Shown here in pieces: positions 31,997 through 42,439 of a DNA stretch of 64,000 bases. Both the position numbers and the translations under genes were made by a program. Below the pieces are notes generated by a model, which saw only the letters and a program-made list of their open reading frames with translations, ran no database searches and was not told where the DNA came from. The DNA comes from Phytophthora quininea. Its lineage: Eukaryota; Oomycota; Peronosporomycetes; Peronosporales; Peronosporaceae. Numbering within the stretch: position 1 is the first letter of the stretch; every line of letters starts with the position of its first letter. Where the stretch lies: the NCBI GenBank assembly GCA_011947345.1, contig JAAVTG010000051.1, positions 1-64,000 on the forward strand, given 5' to 3'.

Positions 31997-32263
31997 AGCA
32001 ATGGGATCAAGTATTTGTAAAAACAAAAGAGAACTTCCGAAGGTGAAGGAAGTCGAGAAGAAGCGTACAACATCAAAGAATGCAAATGAGAAATTGCTAG
32101 CGAACCTTTTGCTCATATCGTGGCAACCAAGATTGTCCCTTGCATGTGCTCAAGCTTCCTCATCTGGAGCACAAGAGTTCGTATACCTTATCCACCGAGT
32201 TTTGTCCCTTCATACGTGTACAATTGCTGCATGTTAGTTCAGTGAAGTGAAATGGGTCGTTCA

Positions 32264-32750
32264 CTGTCAAGCTCACTTACGTCCACTGATGATTCGTTGG
32301 AGATGATCTCGACCAGGTTTGCGCCAACTCTGGTTAGATTCGCTCGGATGTCTTTCAGTTTGAGGTTGACATGTTCTGCGCGTCGTCGCTTCTGATACTC
32401 TTCCAGAGCTGTGTCCGCCCACCGTTCGCTCCTTTGGTCTTGACGACTACGACGAGTTGGAGGTGTGACACCCCCGCATTGTCATGTTTGAGCCACTCCA
32501 GCCATTCTCCCAACGCCACCTCTTGATCTCGTAGGTCATTTAATTCAGCTTTCTTGCGGTGCAACAGCTCCGTGGAGTAGCGGGGCTTGAACCTCCGCTT
32601 ACGTGGAGGCTTCGTTAGCTTCGCTGTCGGGACGTCTGGGAAACCTTTGTGCCGCTCGGACAGAACACTCGCAACGTGTTGATCGTTTTCAATGAAGAAA
32701 AGGCATCCTTCATTTCTTGATCGTCAGTCTTCTCAAGAGTCTTCATGTCG
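32264..32750 (-). pseudogene. Truncated M96-like gene fragment
   Basis: Minus-strand sequence related to the first exon of the two M96-like genes: basic patch, LLHRKKAELNDLRDQEVALGEWLEWL leucine-zipper-like helix, and the following helical part (LWKSIRSDDAQN). It lacks the later exons and lies directly downstream of M96-like copy A on the same strand, probably an old tandem duplicate. Confidence 0.6.
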
Positions 32751-32767
32751 GCTTAATGTCTCCAGGA

Positions 32768-34064
32768 TCAGACACCTGCAAGTTTACTTGTTAAACCGAA
32801 AGAACTGATTGTCCAGAATAGTCTCCAGTCTATCACCCAATATGCCCGCATCTGCAGTCCCCAGGCGTGTAAAAGCTTCTCCGTTCGCAATGGGATTTTA
32901 CCTTGACCTTCAACAAAGATCCGGGTGTAAAACTCGACATGGCAAGTGTTCTGATGGTCATTTGTCGAATTCGAAATGACCACCCACGAATGTCCACAAA
33001 GCTGGAGGTGATCACCTGGAAAGAGCAAGTTGCAGGCTCCAACATGGACAATTCTTCCGTCATCACTTTCAAATTTGCGCGCTACCTGGAGGCCGTGGAC
33101 ATCTGCGACCTCAAAGTTGGGGAGTTGCAGTGTCACGTCGAAGCTTCTTGCCACTGTGACATCATCGACATCATCAATCTGCAACCAGATGCCACGTTAG
33201 TAGGCTCCGTGGTATGTTCAAGCCGATCGACGTGAAACTTACGTAGCGAAGGGATCTGCTTCGGGACGCGCTTGCTGTCTTCTGGTTCTTCCACAGGATC
33301 TTGTGCGCTTCTTTTGCTGTACATTCCAACGGAGTATTCCCGACCATCTCGATCATCTCGCCGAACTTGCTGTGCTGAGTGAATTGCACCCGAGAACCAA
33401 ATAAAGGCAAGTCCGCCGGGAAGACAGAGTTTGTATTCAAAGAGAGTTTGCCGGCTCGCTCGCTCAGCTTTTGCGCCATGAGAACGTCATCCTCTTGTGA
33501 TACCACAAACTGCTGACACGTAAAAACAAACTTTTGATCCTACACGAATATGGGCGTCAGAAACAGAGCGTTGGATTCGACAATAACGGCCACTTACGTC
33601 AAAGGCAGATGTGGCCGAAAGCACTTCAAGAAGCTCCTGCTTACGATCGCCTGGCTGGCATGAATCGATTTAAGTCTGCGATTAATCTCCTCGGCCTGAC
33701 GTAGTTTGTGGTATTCCTCCAGGGCAATGCTCGCCCACTGTTGGCTGTTATCGTCAGCTTGCACCGACCTGGTGCCACAAAAACTTTTCTTGTCACTGCG
33801 CGTTGTGTTCAACCGGTGGACCCATTCTTCCAACACCACAACTTGACTACGCAAGTCCTCCAACTCGGCTTTCTTTCTGCGTGCGACCTCCGTGGAGTAC
33901 CCTGCGCGATATCTCGTTTCTGCCTTGCGTTTCGCCTTCATGTGGGAATCGAAAACGTTGTCGCTGGTACTCCACTCGGAACAAAAATTCTCGACCTCTC
34001 CTAGGCTCTCTATAAACGCAATGGCCGCCTTCAATTCTGCATCCTCGTCGTCGCAGTGCTTCAT
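32768..34064 (-). CDS. M96-like (mating-specific family) protein, copy A, one frameshift
   Basis: Exons 34064-33598, 33539-33243 and 33178-32768, with introns GTAAGT...TGTAG and GTAAGT...TGCAG at the same places as copy B. Exon 1 has acidic helices, a basic region and a zipper-like helix (RRKKAELEDLRSQVVVLEEW). Exons 2 and 3 form the alpha/beta domain (DLPLFGSRVQFTQH; QLCGHSWVVISNS). The layout resembles the oomycete M96 mating-specific family, which I name with moderate confidence. Exon 1 is one base short compared with copy B, near 33636-33645, which shifts its last ~15 codons and would lead to a stop at the splice site. Unless this is an error the copy is inactive. Confidence 0.6.
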
Positions 34065-34450
34065 ATCTGCAGGCTTGTTGAGGCTTCGAAGCAAAAACCA
34101 AAATAAGTAACTTGAATGAGACTGCTTTAGCACTTCAGTATTACGTCTTTGGGGGCCCTTGCGTGGTGAGGTAATCATCCCTGCCGCGTCATCCGTCTCA
34201 GCTTCGATCAAAGATCAATGAGAAGGAGATTTTCCTGCATTCCACGCATCTTCTGTTTCTCTACTGTCCGATTTGTCTGCTCTTGGCGTCGTGTTGCCCA
34301 CCCGAACGTCCATGAAGCAACTAATTACATTACCTTGGCTCGCTTTCACTGGAAGCACGACAGGTATAATACATCCGACTAAAGAGCATAGAACTCAACG
34401 CGACAGAACACACAACACGGCATAACCAACAGGGGATAATAGGCAGTCGA

Positions 34451-35791
34451 TTAGTTGTCGCCAGGGATCTTCTTCTTCCACTCGCCCGTCCGAGCCTTCT
34501 TTTTCTTCAGTCCATCCTCGAGACTATCCAGAGCTTCATCTTCACCATCAATGAGCACTGCAACAACAGCAAATATTAGCAACAACACAAGAAAAATACG
34601 GATTAGCATGTAAACTGTACCAATCGTAGTAGCAGCGGCACGGAAATCACCGAAAGCAGCCTCCGTTGTCTCCACAGTAGACAACCGTGTCGTCTCCGCC
34701 TTTGAAACAGAGTACAGCTTCAGGAACGGGTTCTTCTTGTACGATACCGCCAGCACCTCGTTCTCTGTGAAGAGCAACTCACATGGTTCGTTGGCCAGCA
34801 AAGTCTTCACATCGTCATTAGCAACCGCCACCTCCTTCAACGTGTACGCTCCGTCAGCATCTACAATCTCGAAGAATCGTCCATGTTCGTAGTTCACAAG
34901 CACTGCCACAAGGTTCGTCTTGGGACATATAGCCAGCGACACATTCAGCAAACTCTTGGCAGCTTGACGTCCCGTGTCATCGCTCGCGCTGCTGTCAGCC
35001 TCGTCAATCGGCGCCAGCGACACCTCCACACCAGGAAGCAGCACCTCCGACGCCAGTAATTTCCCAGTCGCCATCTCCCACAGCTTCAGCGTATTATCCA
35101 TCGACGTCGACACCACCAACTCTGGCGTAACAGCACTGCACGCCACTTTAGTCAGACTGGCGGCATGACCCAAGCAGTAGCTCTCGATGATTGCAGCATT
35201 AGGGAATCTGGAGACCCGCAGCTTCTCGTCTCTATCTGCCGTCAGCAACAATGTCGAGTCCTTATTAACAGCCACGTGGGTAACCATTGACGTCGTATGA
35301 CCCAGCAACGTCTTCAGGTCTCGGTCCACATCGGGGAACGGGACAGCCACCGCCTCGCCAGTCTTCTGACCGACAATGACTGCGTACTTTACGTCTCCGT
35401 TTTGCAGTTGCAAATGCCCCACCGTCATGCACGTAGCACTACGAGGCACTGCCCGAGAGCTCTGGATCTGCAGTGTTTCCTTTTGAAGGTTAAGTTCGTA
35501 GTGAACGAGACGTCGCTCGTCCACCAGCAGTAGTAGAGCGTACAGTTCGCTGTTTTGAGGCTTGAAAAACTCCACCGACGTGATGCGGTTGGCTGCCGGC
35601 GCAGGCTGCGTGGCCTGTTTCTTGTTGTCGTCGCTTGGAGCGTCCGCGACGGCGTCTGCGCCCTGCAGAACCTCAAATCGCAAGTATTTCGGGCTGGAAT
35701 TGGTCTTACTAGACAAGACGAACACGCTCGTATTGCGGATCGTCAGGACGAGCTTCTCTGCGGCCGCTAGAAACACTCCCGTCGCCACCAT
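34451..35791 (-). CDS. WDR4/Trm82: non-catalytic subunit of tRNA m7G46 methyltransferase
   Basis: Exon 1 35791-34621 and exon 2 34557-34451; the 63-nt intron 34620-34558 (GTACAG...TTGCAG) has no stop and keeps frame, so unspliced it would look like a transmembrane helix (MLIRIFLVLLLIFAVV). Spliced, the protein is 425 residues. WD40-type repeats include the family signature HTTSMVTHVAVNKD, DRDEKLRVSRFP and IESYCLGH, followed by STSMDNTLKLWE. It pairs with the METTL1/Trm8 catalytic subunit to methylate guanine 46 of tRNAs. The C-terminus is Lys-rich (KKKKARTGEWKKK). Its 5' end faces the aspartyl-tRNA synthetase gene 146 bp away, so the two tRNA-related genes share a promoter region. Confidence 0.88.
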   Translation of the reverse strand: MVATGVFLAAAEKLVLTIRNTSVFVLSSKTNSSPKYLRFEVLQGADAVADAPSDDNKKQATQPAPAANRITSVEFFKPQNSELYALLLLVDERRLVHYELNLQKETLQIQSSRAVPRSATCMTVGHLQLQNGDVKYAVIVGQKTGEAVAVPFPDVDRDLKTLLGHTTSMVTHVAVNKDSTLLLTADRDEKLRVSRFPNAAIIESYCLGHAASLTKVACSAVTPELVVSTSMDNTLKLWEMATGKLLASEVLLPGVEVSLAPIDEADSSASDDTGRQAAKSLLNVSLAICPKTNLVAVLVNYEHGRFFEIVDADGAYTLKEVAVANDDVKTLLANEPCELLFTENEVLAVSYKKNPFLKLYSVSKAETTRLSTVETTEAAFGDFRAAATTIGTVYMLIRIFLVLLLIFAVVAVLIDGEDEALDSLEDGLKKKKARTGEWKKKIPGDN

Positions 35792-35937
35792 CTTGAGTCA
35801 ACTCGAAATGGCTGGCCAAAAGTGAAAACGCACTTAAGCAATTAAAAATCGTACTTAACGCGACGGATTGTTAGCCGCTCATCAAAAACTTCAGTCTCAG
35901 TTCGAACCTCCAAGCAGAAAAACGTTTGTGTGCGTCG

Positions 35938-37976
35938 ATGCTGGCGAGGAGGTAAGAGATGACCACTAACAAACCTTTCTATTCCTTCATCTAATGCGAT
36001 ATCTACTGCAGCTTGCAACGGTCAGCCTCTAGACGAGTGTCTCTGTTGGCTCGGTCCTTCAGTTCCTACCGTACGCATTCGTGTGGAGAGCTACGTGACG
36101 ACCATGAAGGCCACCGCGTCACGCTAAGCGGCTGGGTGGACGCTATCCGTCCGTTTGGCCCCATCTCGTTCCTGTCGCTGCGTGATCGCTACGGAATCAC
36201 GCAATTGGTGCTGGAGAAGGACTTTCTCCAAGCTGCACACGACGTGGTGAGCAAGATCCGACCCGAGTCGGTCGTGCAGGCGTCGGGGTCGTTCGAGCTC
36301 GTCCGGGCAATATGCGCAATGATAAGATGGCTACAGGAGCCGTCGAAGTGGTGGTGGACGAGCTATCGGAGCTCAATTCGTGCGTCAACCTGCCGATCCA
36401 AGTGGCAACGGGGTCGGAGGTGGCCAACGAGGACACGAGGCTGCGTCATCGGTACTTGGATCTGCGTCGCTCCGCTCTGCAGCAGAACTTGGTGGTGCGC
36501 TCGCAGATCTCGCTGGCGGCTCGCAACTTTCTGTGCTCGGAAGGTTTTCTGGAGATTGAGACGCCGACGCTGTTCAAGAGCACACCCGAAGGCGCTCGAG
36601 AGTTCCTGGTCCCTACTAGAAATGAAGGACAGTTTTACGCCTTGACGCAGAGCCCGCAGCAATACAAGCAGCTGCTGATGGTCGGCGGCTTAGACAGATA
36701 CTTCCAGCTGGCGAGGTGTTACCGAGACGAAGGCGGACGAGCGGATCGCCAGCCAGAGTTTACGCAGATCGATCTCGAGATGTCTTTCGTGACGCGTGAA
36801 GACGTCATGGAGCTGATGGAGCGTCTGGTCAAGGAGATCTGGAAGGCTGCGGGGAAGGAGCTTCCTTCCCGCCAGTTCGTCCGCATGTCGTTCGACGAGG
36901 CCATGCATCGCTACGGTGTGGACAAGCCAGACACTCGCTATGGGATCGAGCTGGAGGACGTGGACGATCTGCTCCAGCAGACAGAGTTCGCTCCGTTCAA
37001 GACGGCGCTGGCCAACCGGAACCCCAAAATCCACAGCAAGCGCGGAGTTGTTCGTGCCATCAACGCAAAGTCTCTGGCCAGCAGTGGGTTCTCTCGGAAG
37101 GACATTGACGAGCTGGAGAAGGTGGCCAAACGAGCGTCTCACTCAGCTGGAGCGTTCGTGGTGAAGGTGGAAGGTGACAAGCAGTGGAAGTCGTCGCTGG
37201 CTAAGAAACTGAGTGCGTCGGAGATTGAGCAGTTGACGGAGCGTCTCGATGCAGAGGAAGGAGACGTCCTCATCTTCGCTGCAGGTTCCTACATCGATGT
37301 CAACACGCTGCTCGGTCGTCTGCGCACGCACACGTCGCAGCTGCTGTACGCCAAGGGCTTCTTGCAACAGGAGCTGGATCCGTCCAACTTCCACCACTTG
37401 TGGGTCATCGACTTCCCCATGTTCGAGCGCAGTGAGGACGACGACGGCAACATCGTCGAGAGCGAGGACAAGATCTCGCTGTCGGCCACGCACCATCCGT
37501 TCACTGCTCCTCGGGCCGACCACGCTCCGATTCTTGACGAGATTTTGGCTTCGGCTGAGAAGGACCAGAAGAGTTTGTTGGAGGACCCGGAGACCGCTGA
37601 GAAGCTGCTGGAGATCACTGCGCAGCACTACGACATCGTCTGCAACGGCTGGGAGCTGGGTGGTGGCTCCATTCGAATCCACCAGGCCAAGCTGCAGCAA
37701 GCTGTGTTTGAAGACGTGTTGGAACTGCCGCCGCTGCAGCGTCAAAGCTTTGAACATCTACTGCAGGCGCTCAGCCACGGAGCTCCACCGCACGGGGGCA
37801 TTGCGCTCGGTCTGGACCGTTTGGTGGCCATTTTGTGCGGCGCGCCGAGTCTGCGCGACGTGATCGCGTTCCCTAAGTCGTCGACAGGCAACGAGTTGAT
37901 GACCAACGCACCAGGACCAGTGCTGCCGGAACAACTGGAAGAGTACCATATCCAGGTGCATCGCAAGGAAGAGTAG
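35938..37976 (+). CDS. Aspartyl-tRNA synthetase, bacterial type, organellar (one frameshift)
   Basis: Exon 1 is 35938-35951; the intron 35952-36011 is GTAAGA...CTGCAG; exon 2 runs 36012-37976. The leader, MLARSLQRSASRR and onwards, is rich in Arg/Ser without acids, a mitochondrial presequence. An OB-fold anticodon domain follows (VTLSGWVDAIRPFG), then the class II catalytic core: motif 2 with RCYRDEGGRADRQPEFTQ, the bacterial GAD insertion, and motif 3 GGIALGLDRL. The enzyme charges tRNA-Asp. One base is missing in the GGG run at about 36304-36306, so reading changes frame between LVR and the AspRS core. Restoring it gives ~659 residues, normal for this type. An essential gene is unlikely to be dead, so I read this as a sequence error. 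Confidence 0.88.
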
Positions 37977-38269
37977 ATATGAAGCTAAGCGTTGCGACTT
38001 CAAGAAGCAATTCCGTAATAGAGGGACTGGAAGGTGCCAAGTGGTTGATAGAGATGGTGGACAGCCTAGTCAATTCTAGCGGCGAGGCAAATCGGAAGCT
38101 TTGGATTGAGATTGTTGTTGAGACGGCTCAAAGGTTGGTGGTATGACGCGGCAGCGATGATTACCGACCGACTGGTCCTTTCCCAACGACACAACCCCCG
38201 CCCAGAAGCAGTCTGCTTGAGTTATCATTCGTCTTGTTGTTTGGTGCCCTTCACGAGTCGTTTGTCGCC

Positions 38270-38700
38270 ATGCAGTCCCGAGAAGAACAAGAAGCGGATG
38301 CCGAAATGCTGGCGGTTGACTCGTTTATCGAGAGCATCGGAGATTTCGAACGGCACTGCGAGGACTGGAGGATTGGCGATGAGTACCCGTCCCTGCTCAT
38401 AAACCACTTCGCGATCAAACCCCGCAAGAGGAAAGGATCGCGCAGGCTACTCCACGCAGCTCTTCCGGCGGAAGAAGGCCGAGGTCCGAGAATTGCGTGG
38501 CCGAGTGGTGACGATGGAGGAGTTGATCAAGCGACTGCTTGTCATGCGAAAGACCAATAAGAAATCTCATGAGACCGAGGCTACTTCGCCACAGGATATC
38601 AAACAAAGCCAACAGTGGGCAAGCATTGCCCTGGATGCGCGATGAGGCCAACTCCAGTATAGTCGTCCAGACCCAGCGCAGACTTGACAACATTTTATGG
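38270..38700 (+). pseudogene. M96-like gene fragment on the plus strand
   Basis: ATG at 38270 opens a frame with the acidic start (AVDSFIESIGDFE) of the M96-like family. It shifts frame near 38430 into the basic/zipper part (FRRKKAEVRELRGRVV) and then meets stops. Only exon 1 remains. Inverted relative to copies A and B. Confidence 0.6.
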
Positions 38701-39014
38701 TTAGTTTACGGGACAAGTTGCCGTTGGCGTTCCTGGAGCCCCGAGCGCCCAGGACGGCAAGCAAACTAAACGAACAATACTTTTACAATTTGCCATCGCC
38801 CCCAAGTCGCTTCCTCGTCACTTACAGCAATCTGGCTGTAGATTGGTCAAGTTTCAGGATACTTGGAGCTCATGAATGCCATGACTGTCTGGCCTGTCGT
38901 CATACCCGTCATACCTGTCCTTGCTTATTTCTGGCGCATTTTCCACTTGTGCAGCATGTACAACAGTTTATGATCTCGACGTTGTGGAACGCTTATCGAC
39001 AGCAGAAAGCTCGT

Positions 39015-40226
39015 TCATCCTTTATCTATCGTTTGCCAAGTCATGAACATTTCCAGGTACTTGTAGTTAGCGTTCGCCTTGATCTTGCCATCCAGTAACT
39101 CGCTGAGTTTCAACGCTTGCTTCACTTCATCGATAGTCTTTCCTTCGTCCAGCCACCTTCGAGTTTGCATCGTCATAAACTCGTCGAAAAACTGGTAGTT
39201 GATATGCGTCTTGATCGCGTCAGCTGAGAGTTTGTTCAGTCCCATTTCCTTCCTGACATAGTCGACAGTTTTTCCGGCCGACAACCAACTGCAGACTTGA
39301 CCTCTCATGTATTCATCGTATGTCACTGCGCGTTTAACCGGTTGAGCTTTAGTTGCAAGTTGCTCGACTCGCTTATCCAAGAACATGTCGTAGTACTTAA
39401 CGTTCGGGTTGAGTTTGATGGTGCTAGCTGTCAACTTGTCCAGTCCCAACAGCGTTTTCACTTCGTCCGTAGTCTTTCGAGAGTAGAGCCACCCGCTGAG
39501 TTTCCCACTCATGAAAGTGTCGTAGTACTTGTAGTTGGCGCTAGCTTTGAATGCTTCTGCGGACAGATTTTCGAGTCCCAGCGCCTTCTTGACACCGTCG
39601 ATAGATACCCCGGACGCTGTCCAGTATTTCGCCTGATTCTCCATGAACTCGTCGAAATACTTGTAGTTGGCGCTGGTCTTGAGAGCTTCTGCGGATAATG
39701 TGTCCATCCCCAGCAACGTTTTCACGTCATCGATCGAGCGTTCCGACCGCACCCACTCCCACACTTTCTTGGTCATCAACGTGTCGAAATCGTTGGAGTT
39801 GATACTGTTCGTGAGGGAACTGTGCGGTAAATGCTCCATTCCCTGCGGCTTGTTGACGTCGTCCATTTCCTTCCCGGAGTTGAACCATCTCTGGACCTTC
39901 GTCTTCATGAACGCAACGAAGTGCTTGAATTTCGCCTTGAGTGTCTTTATTGTCAGCTTGTGATGCCCCAGCACTTTGAGGAAGTACTCTCTCGGCTTGT
40001 CTTGCTTCGCCCAATGCTTGACTTGTGCTTTTGTAGCTTTGAATTTGTTGCTGGCCTTGGCAAAGACGGATTTAAAGCTCTGGAATCCTCTCTCTTCAAT
40101 CTCGTCAGGAGCAGAAGCTGAATTGTTTCCGCGTCGTAAGTTGAATCGTGTAGCTTCCGTGAAAACGTTGGAGCTGGAGATGAAAGACACTACAAACAGC
40201 ACCAAGAGGGTGTGGCACTTAGCCAT
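39015..40226 (-). CDS. Tandem-LWY RXLR-like effector, intact
   Basis: 403 residues from ATG 40226; the longer upstream frame is ignored because a clean signal peptide begins here (~24 residues with core LLVLFVVSFI). A degenerate RXLR (FNLRRG) and a DEIEERG motif follow at about residues 29-47. The rest is seven Trp/Tyr helical modules, each with a Trp near the start, ID.VK..LGL and a conserved Tyr/Phe pair before FM (for example SIDDVKTLLGMDTLSAEALK). This is the WY1-(LWY)n layout known from PSR2-like effectors; my count of seven matches that architecture, but I do not claim orthology. It should be secreted into the host plant. No frameshift is seen, unlike the other effectors here. Confidence 0.85.
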   Translation of the reverse strand: MAKCHTLLVLFVVSFISSSNVFTEATRFNLRRGNNSASAPDEIEERGFQSFKSVFAKASNKFKATKAQVKHWAKQDKPREYFLKVLGHHKLTIKTLKAKFKHFVAFMKTKVQRWFNSGKEMDDVNKPQGMEHLPHSSLTNSINSNDFDTLMTKKVWEWVRSERSIDDVKTLLGMDTLSAEALKTSANYKYFDEFMENQAKYWTASGVSIDGVKKALGLENLSAEAFKASANYKYYDTFMSGKLSGWLYSRKTTDEVKTLLGLDKLTASTIKLNPNVKYYDMFLDKRVEQLATKAQPVKRAVTYDEYMRGQVCSWLSAGKTVDYVRKEMGLNKLSADAIKTHINYQFFDEFMTMQTRRWLDEGKTIDEVKQALKLSELLDGKIKANANYKYLEMFMTWQTIDKG

Positions 40227-40764
40227 GACTGGAGCGTGGGGTGAAAGAAAGCAATTATGAAAGCTGTGCTGGATGGTACATTGCGAGGAGTACAGCCGAT
40301 CATCGACTCGATGCGCAATCCCGGATCGCCGATCCGCCACGTTGGTAGTAATACATGAATTTTTCAGATCCCAGAGGAAGATGCTGTGCTTGGAAGCCTG
40401 ATAATGGAATTCATCACCACCATCAGAACTGGCAACGACTGTGGAAATCAAAGTGAAGAGATCTGGTCTGGTATGACTGTGAAGGCGTCAACAGGAGACT
40501 AGCAGGATACTGAGCTGAGTCCGCACTAGGTGTAATGGCGTCGTGGTGGCCCGGCGTGGCAGCCTCCACTGCGATCAGCACGTTGGTCAAATGGTTCTCT
40601 ATCTCGCGTCTCAAGTCGATAGGTTTCCATTTGCTCGGTCAAAATCACACGGAAATGTGTACCCACCAATGCCTATTGCTTAGCACCAAACCTGTGGTCA
40701 CGTTGAAGGTGTAGCAAACAAACTACTCGGCATTAGACTTTCAGGCGAATACCTGTATACACTA

Positions 40765-42081
40765 TCACGCAGTAGCAACTATCATTTGTGCAGCAACCTC
40801 GTCCAGGATGGTTTCCTGGATTGCGACCCAATACGCCCGCATCTGCAGCCCCCAGGCGTGCAAAAGCTTCTCCGTTTGCGTTGAGATCTTGTCCTGGGCT
40901 TCAACAAAAATCCGTGCGTAAAACTCAACATGGCAATTGTCCTGTTGGTCGTTTGTCGAATTCGAAATGACCGCCCACGAATGTCCACAAAGCTGGAGGC
41001 CTTTACTTGGAAGCAGCAGGTTGCAGGCTCCAATTTGGACGATCCTTCCACCATCGCTTTCAAATGTGCGCACTACTTGGAGGCCGCGGACGTCTGCGAC
41101 CTCAAACTTGGGGAGCCGCAGTGTCACGTCAAAACCTTTTGCCACAGTGACGGCATCAATGTCTTTGATCTACAATCAGGTTGCCGCGTTAGTAGGCTCC
41201 GTGGTATGTTCAAGCCGATCGACGTGAAACTTACGTAGCGAAGGAATCTGGTCCGTGCCTCGCTTGCTGTCTTCTGCTCTTTCCACAGGATCTTGCCCGC
41301 CTCTTTTGGTGTACATTCCAGCGGAGTATTCCCCACCATCTCGATCATCCCGCCGAGCTCGTTGTGCTGGGTGAACTGCACCCGAGAACCAAACAGGGGC
41401 AAGTCCACCGGGAAGACAGAGTCGGTATCCAAGTAGAGCTTGTTGGCGCGCTCGCTCAGCTGTTGCACCGCCAGAGTGTCGTCCTTCAGTGACACCACGA
41501 ACCGCTGGCTCGTAAAGACAAAGGTTTGGTCCTGCGCGCAAAATATAGTTAGAAACACTCTCTAGTAGAGCTACTGACGCCCACAACAACATTTTACTTA
41601 CGTCAAAGGCGGACGCTGCCGAAAGCGCTTCCAGAAGCTTCTTGCTGATAGTCGCCTGGGTTGCTTGAATCGATTTCAGCTTGCGGTTAACCTTTTCCGC
41701 CTGTCGCCGCTTGTGGTATTCTTCCAGGGCAGTTCGAGCCCACTGTTGGCTTTTATCATCCACTTGCGTCAAACCGATGCCCCTGAAATTCTTCGTGGTG
41801 CTGCGCGTTGTGTTCAACCGATCGATCCATTCTTCCAACACCACAACTTGACTACGCAAGTCCTCCAACTCGGCTTTCTTTCGATGTAAGAGCTCTGTAG
41901 TATACCCGGAGCGATACTTTCTCCTCTGTTGCGTTCTGGCTGCCTTGCGTTTCTTCGCCTGGGAATCAAAATCGTTGTCGCTGGTTCTCCACTCGCCGCA
42001 GAAACTCTCGACCTCTCCAACGGACTCGATGAACGCTTTCGTGGCCTCTATTTCCGCATCCCCCTCGTCAAAGAACTCCAT
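40765..42081 (-). CDS. M96-like (mating-specific family) protein, copy B, intact
   Basis: Exons 42081-41602, 41531-41235 and 41169-40765, all phase 0, giving 393 residues. Introns begin GTAAGT and end GCAG and GTAG. Residues 1-60 are acidic (MEFFDEGDAEIEATKAFIES). About 60-105 are a basic patch and zipper-like helix (LLHRKKAELEDLRSQVV). The rest is an alpha/beta fold (VDLPLFGSRVQFTQHNELGG, LCGHSWAVISNSTND) with a C-terminal helix. The family is expanded in oomycetes; members were first noted for mating-specific expression. A DNA-binding role is possible from the basic-zipper look but unproven. The unit is duplicated from or to copy A, including about 350 bp upstream. Confidence 0.7.
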
Positions 42082-42439
42082 TTCTGCAGACTTGTTGAGG
42101 CTTCGGGGAGAAAAAGCAAAATAACTTGACTGCACCAACCAGCATTCCGTCCAGAGGGTTCCTCGAGTGGCAGGTAATCCATTCGTGCCGCGTCATCCGT
42201 CCCAGCCAGTTGATCAAAAGAGCATTTCACGCGCCTTCTGTTTGTGTGCAGCACCTTCCGATTTGCCGAGCTATTATACCGGTACTCTTGCAGTGGTGTT
42301 GTGGGTCGTTTACCAGATATTACCATAGAGCGATCAACGCGTTAATATCACTTTGCCTTGGCTTTCACTGGAAGCACAACAGGTACTTCCGTCTAAAAAG
42401 CACAAGAACTCAAGGCGACAGAACACACAACACGACACA

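Noticed and set aside
34558..34620. Transmembrane helix in the WD40 protein
   Set aside because: Flanked by GT and CAG, 63 nt, absent from the WDR4 family; treated as an intron.
37249..37863. Arg/Ser/Thr-rich 204-codon frame
   Set aside because: Shifted frame of aspartyl-tRNA synthetase; no domain, typical GC-rich shadow.
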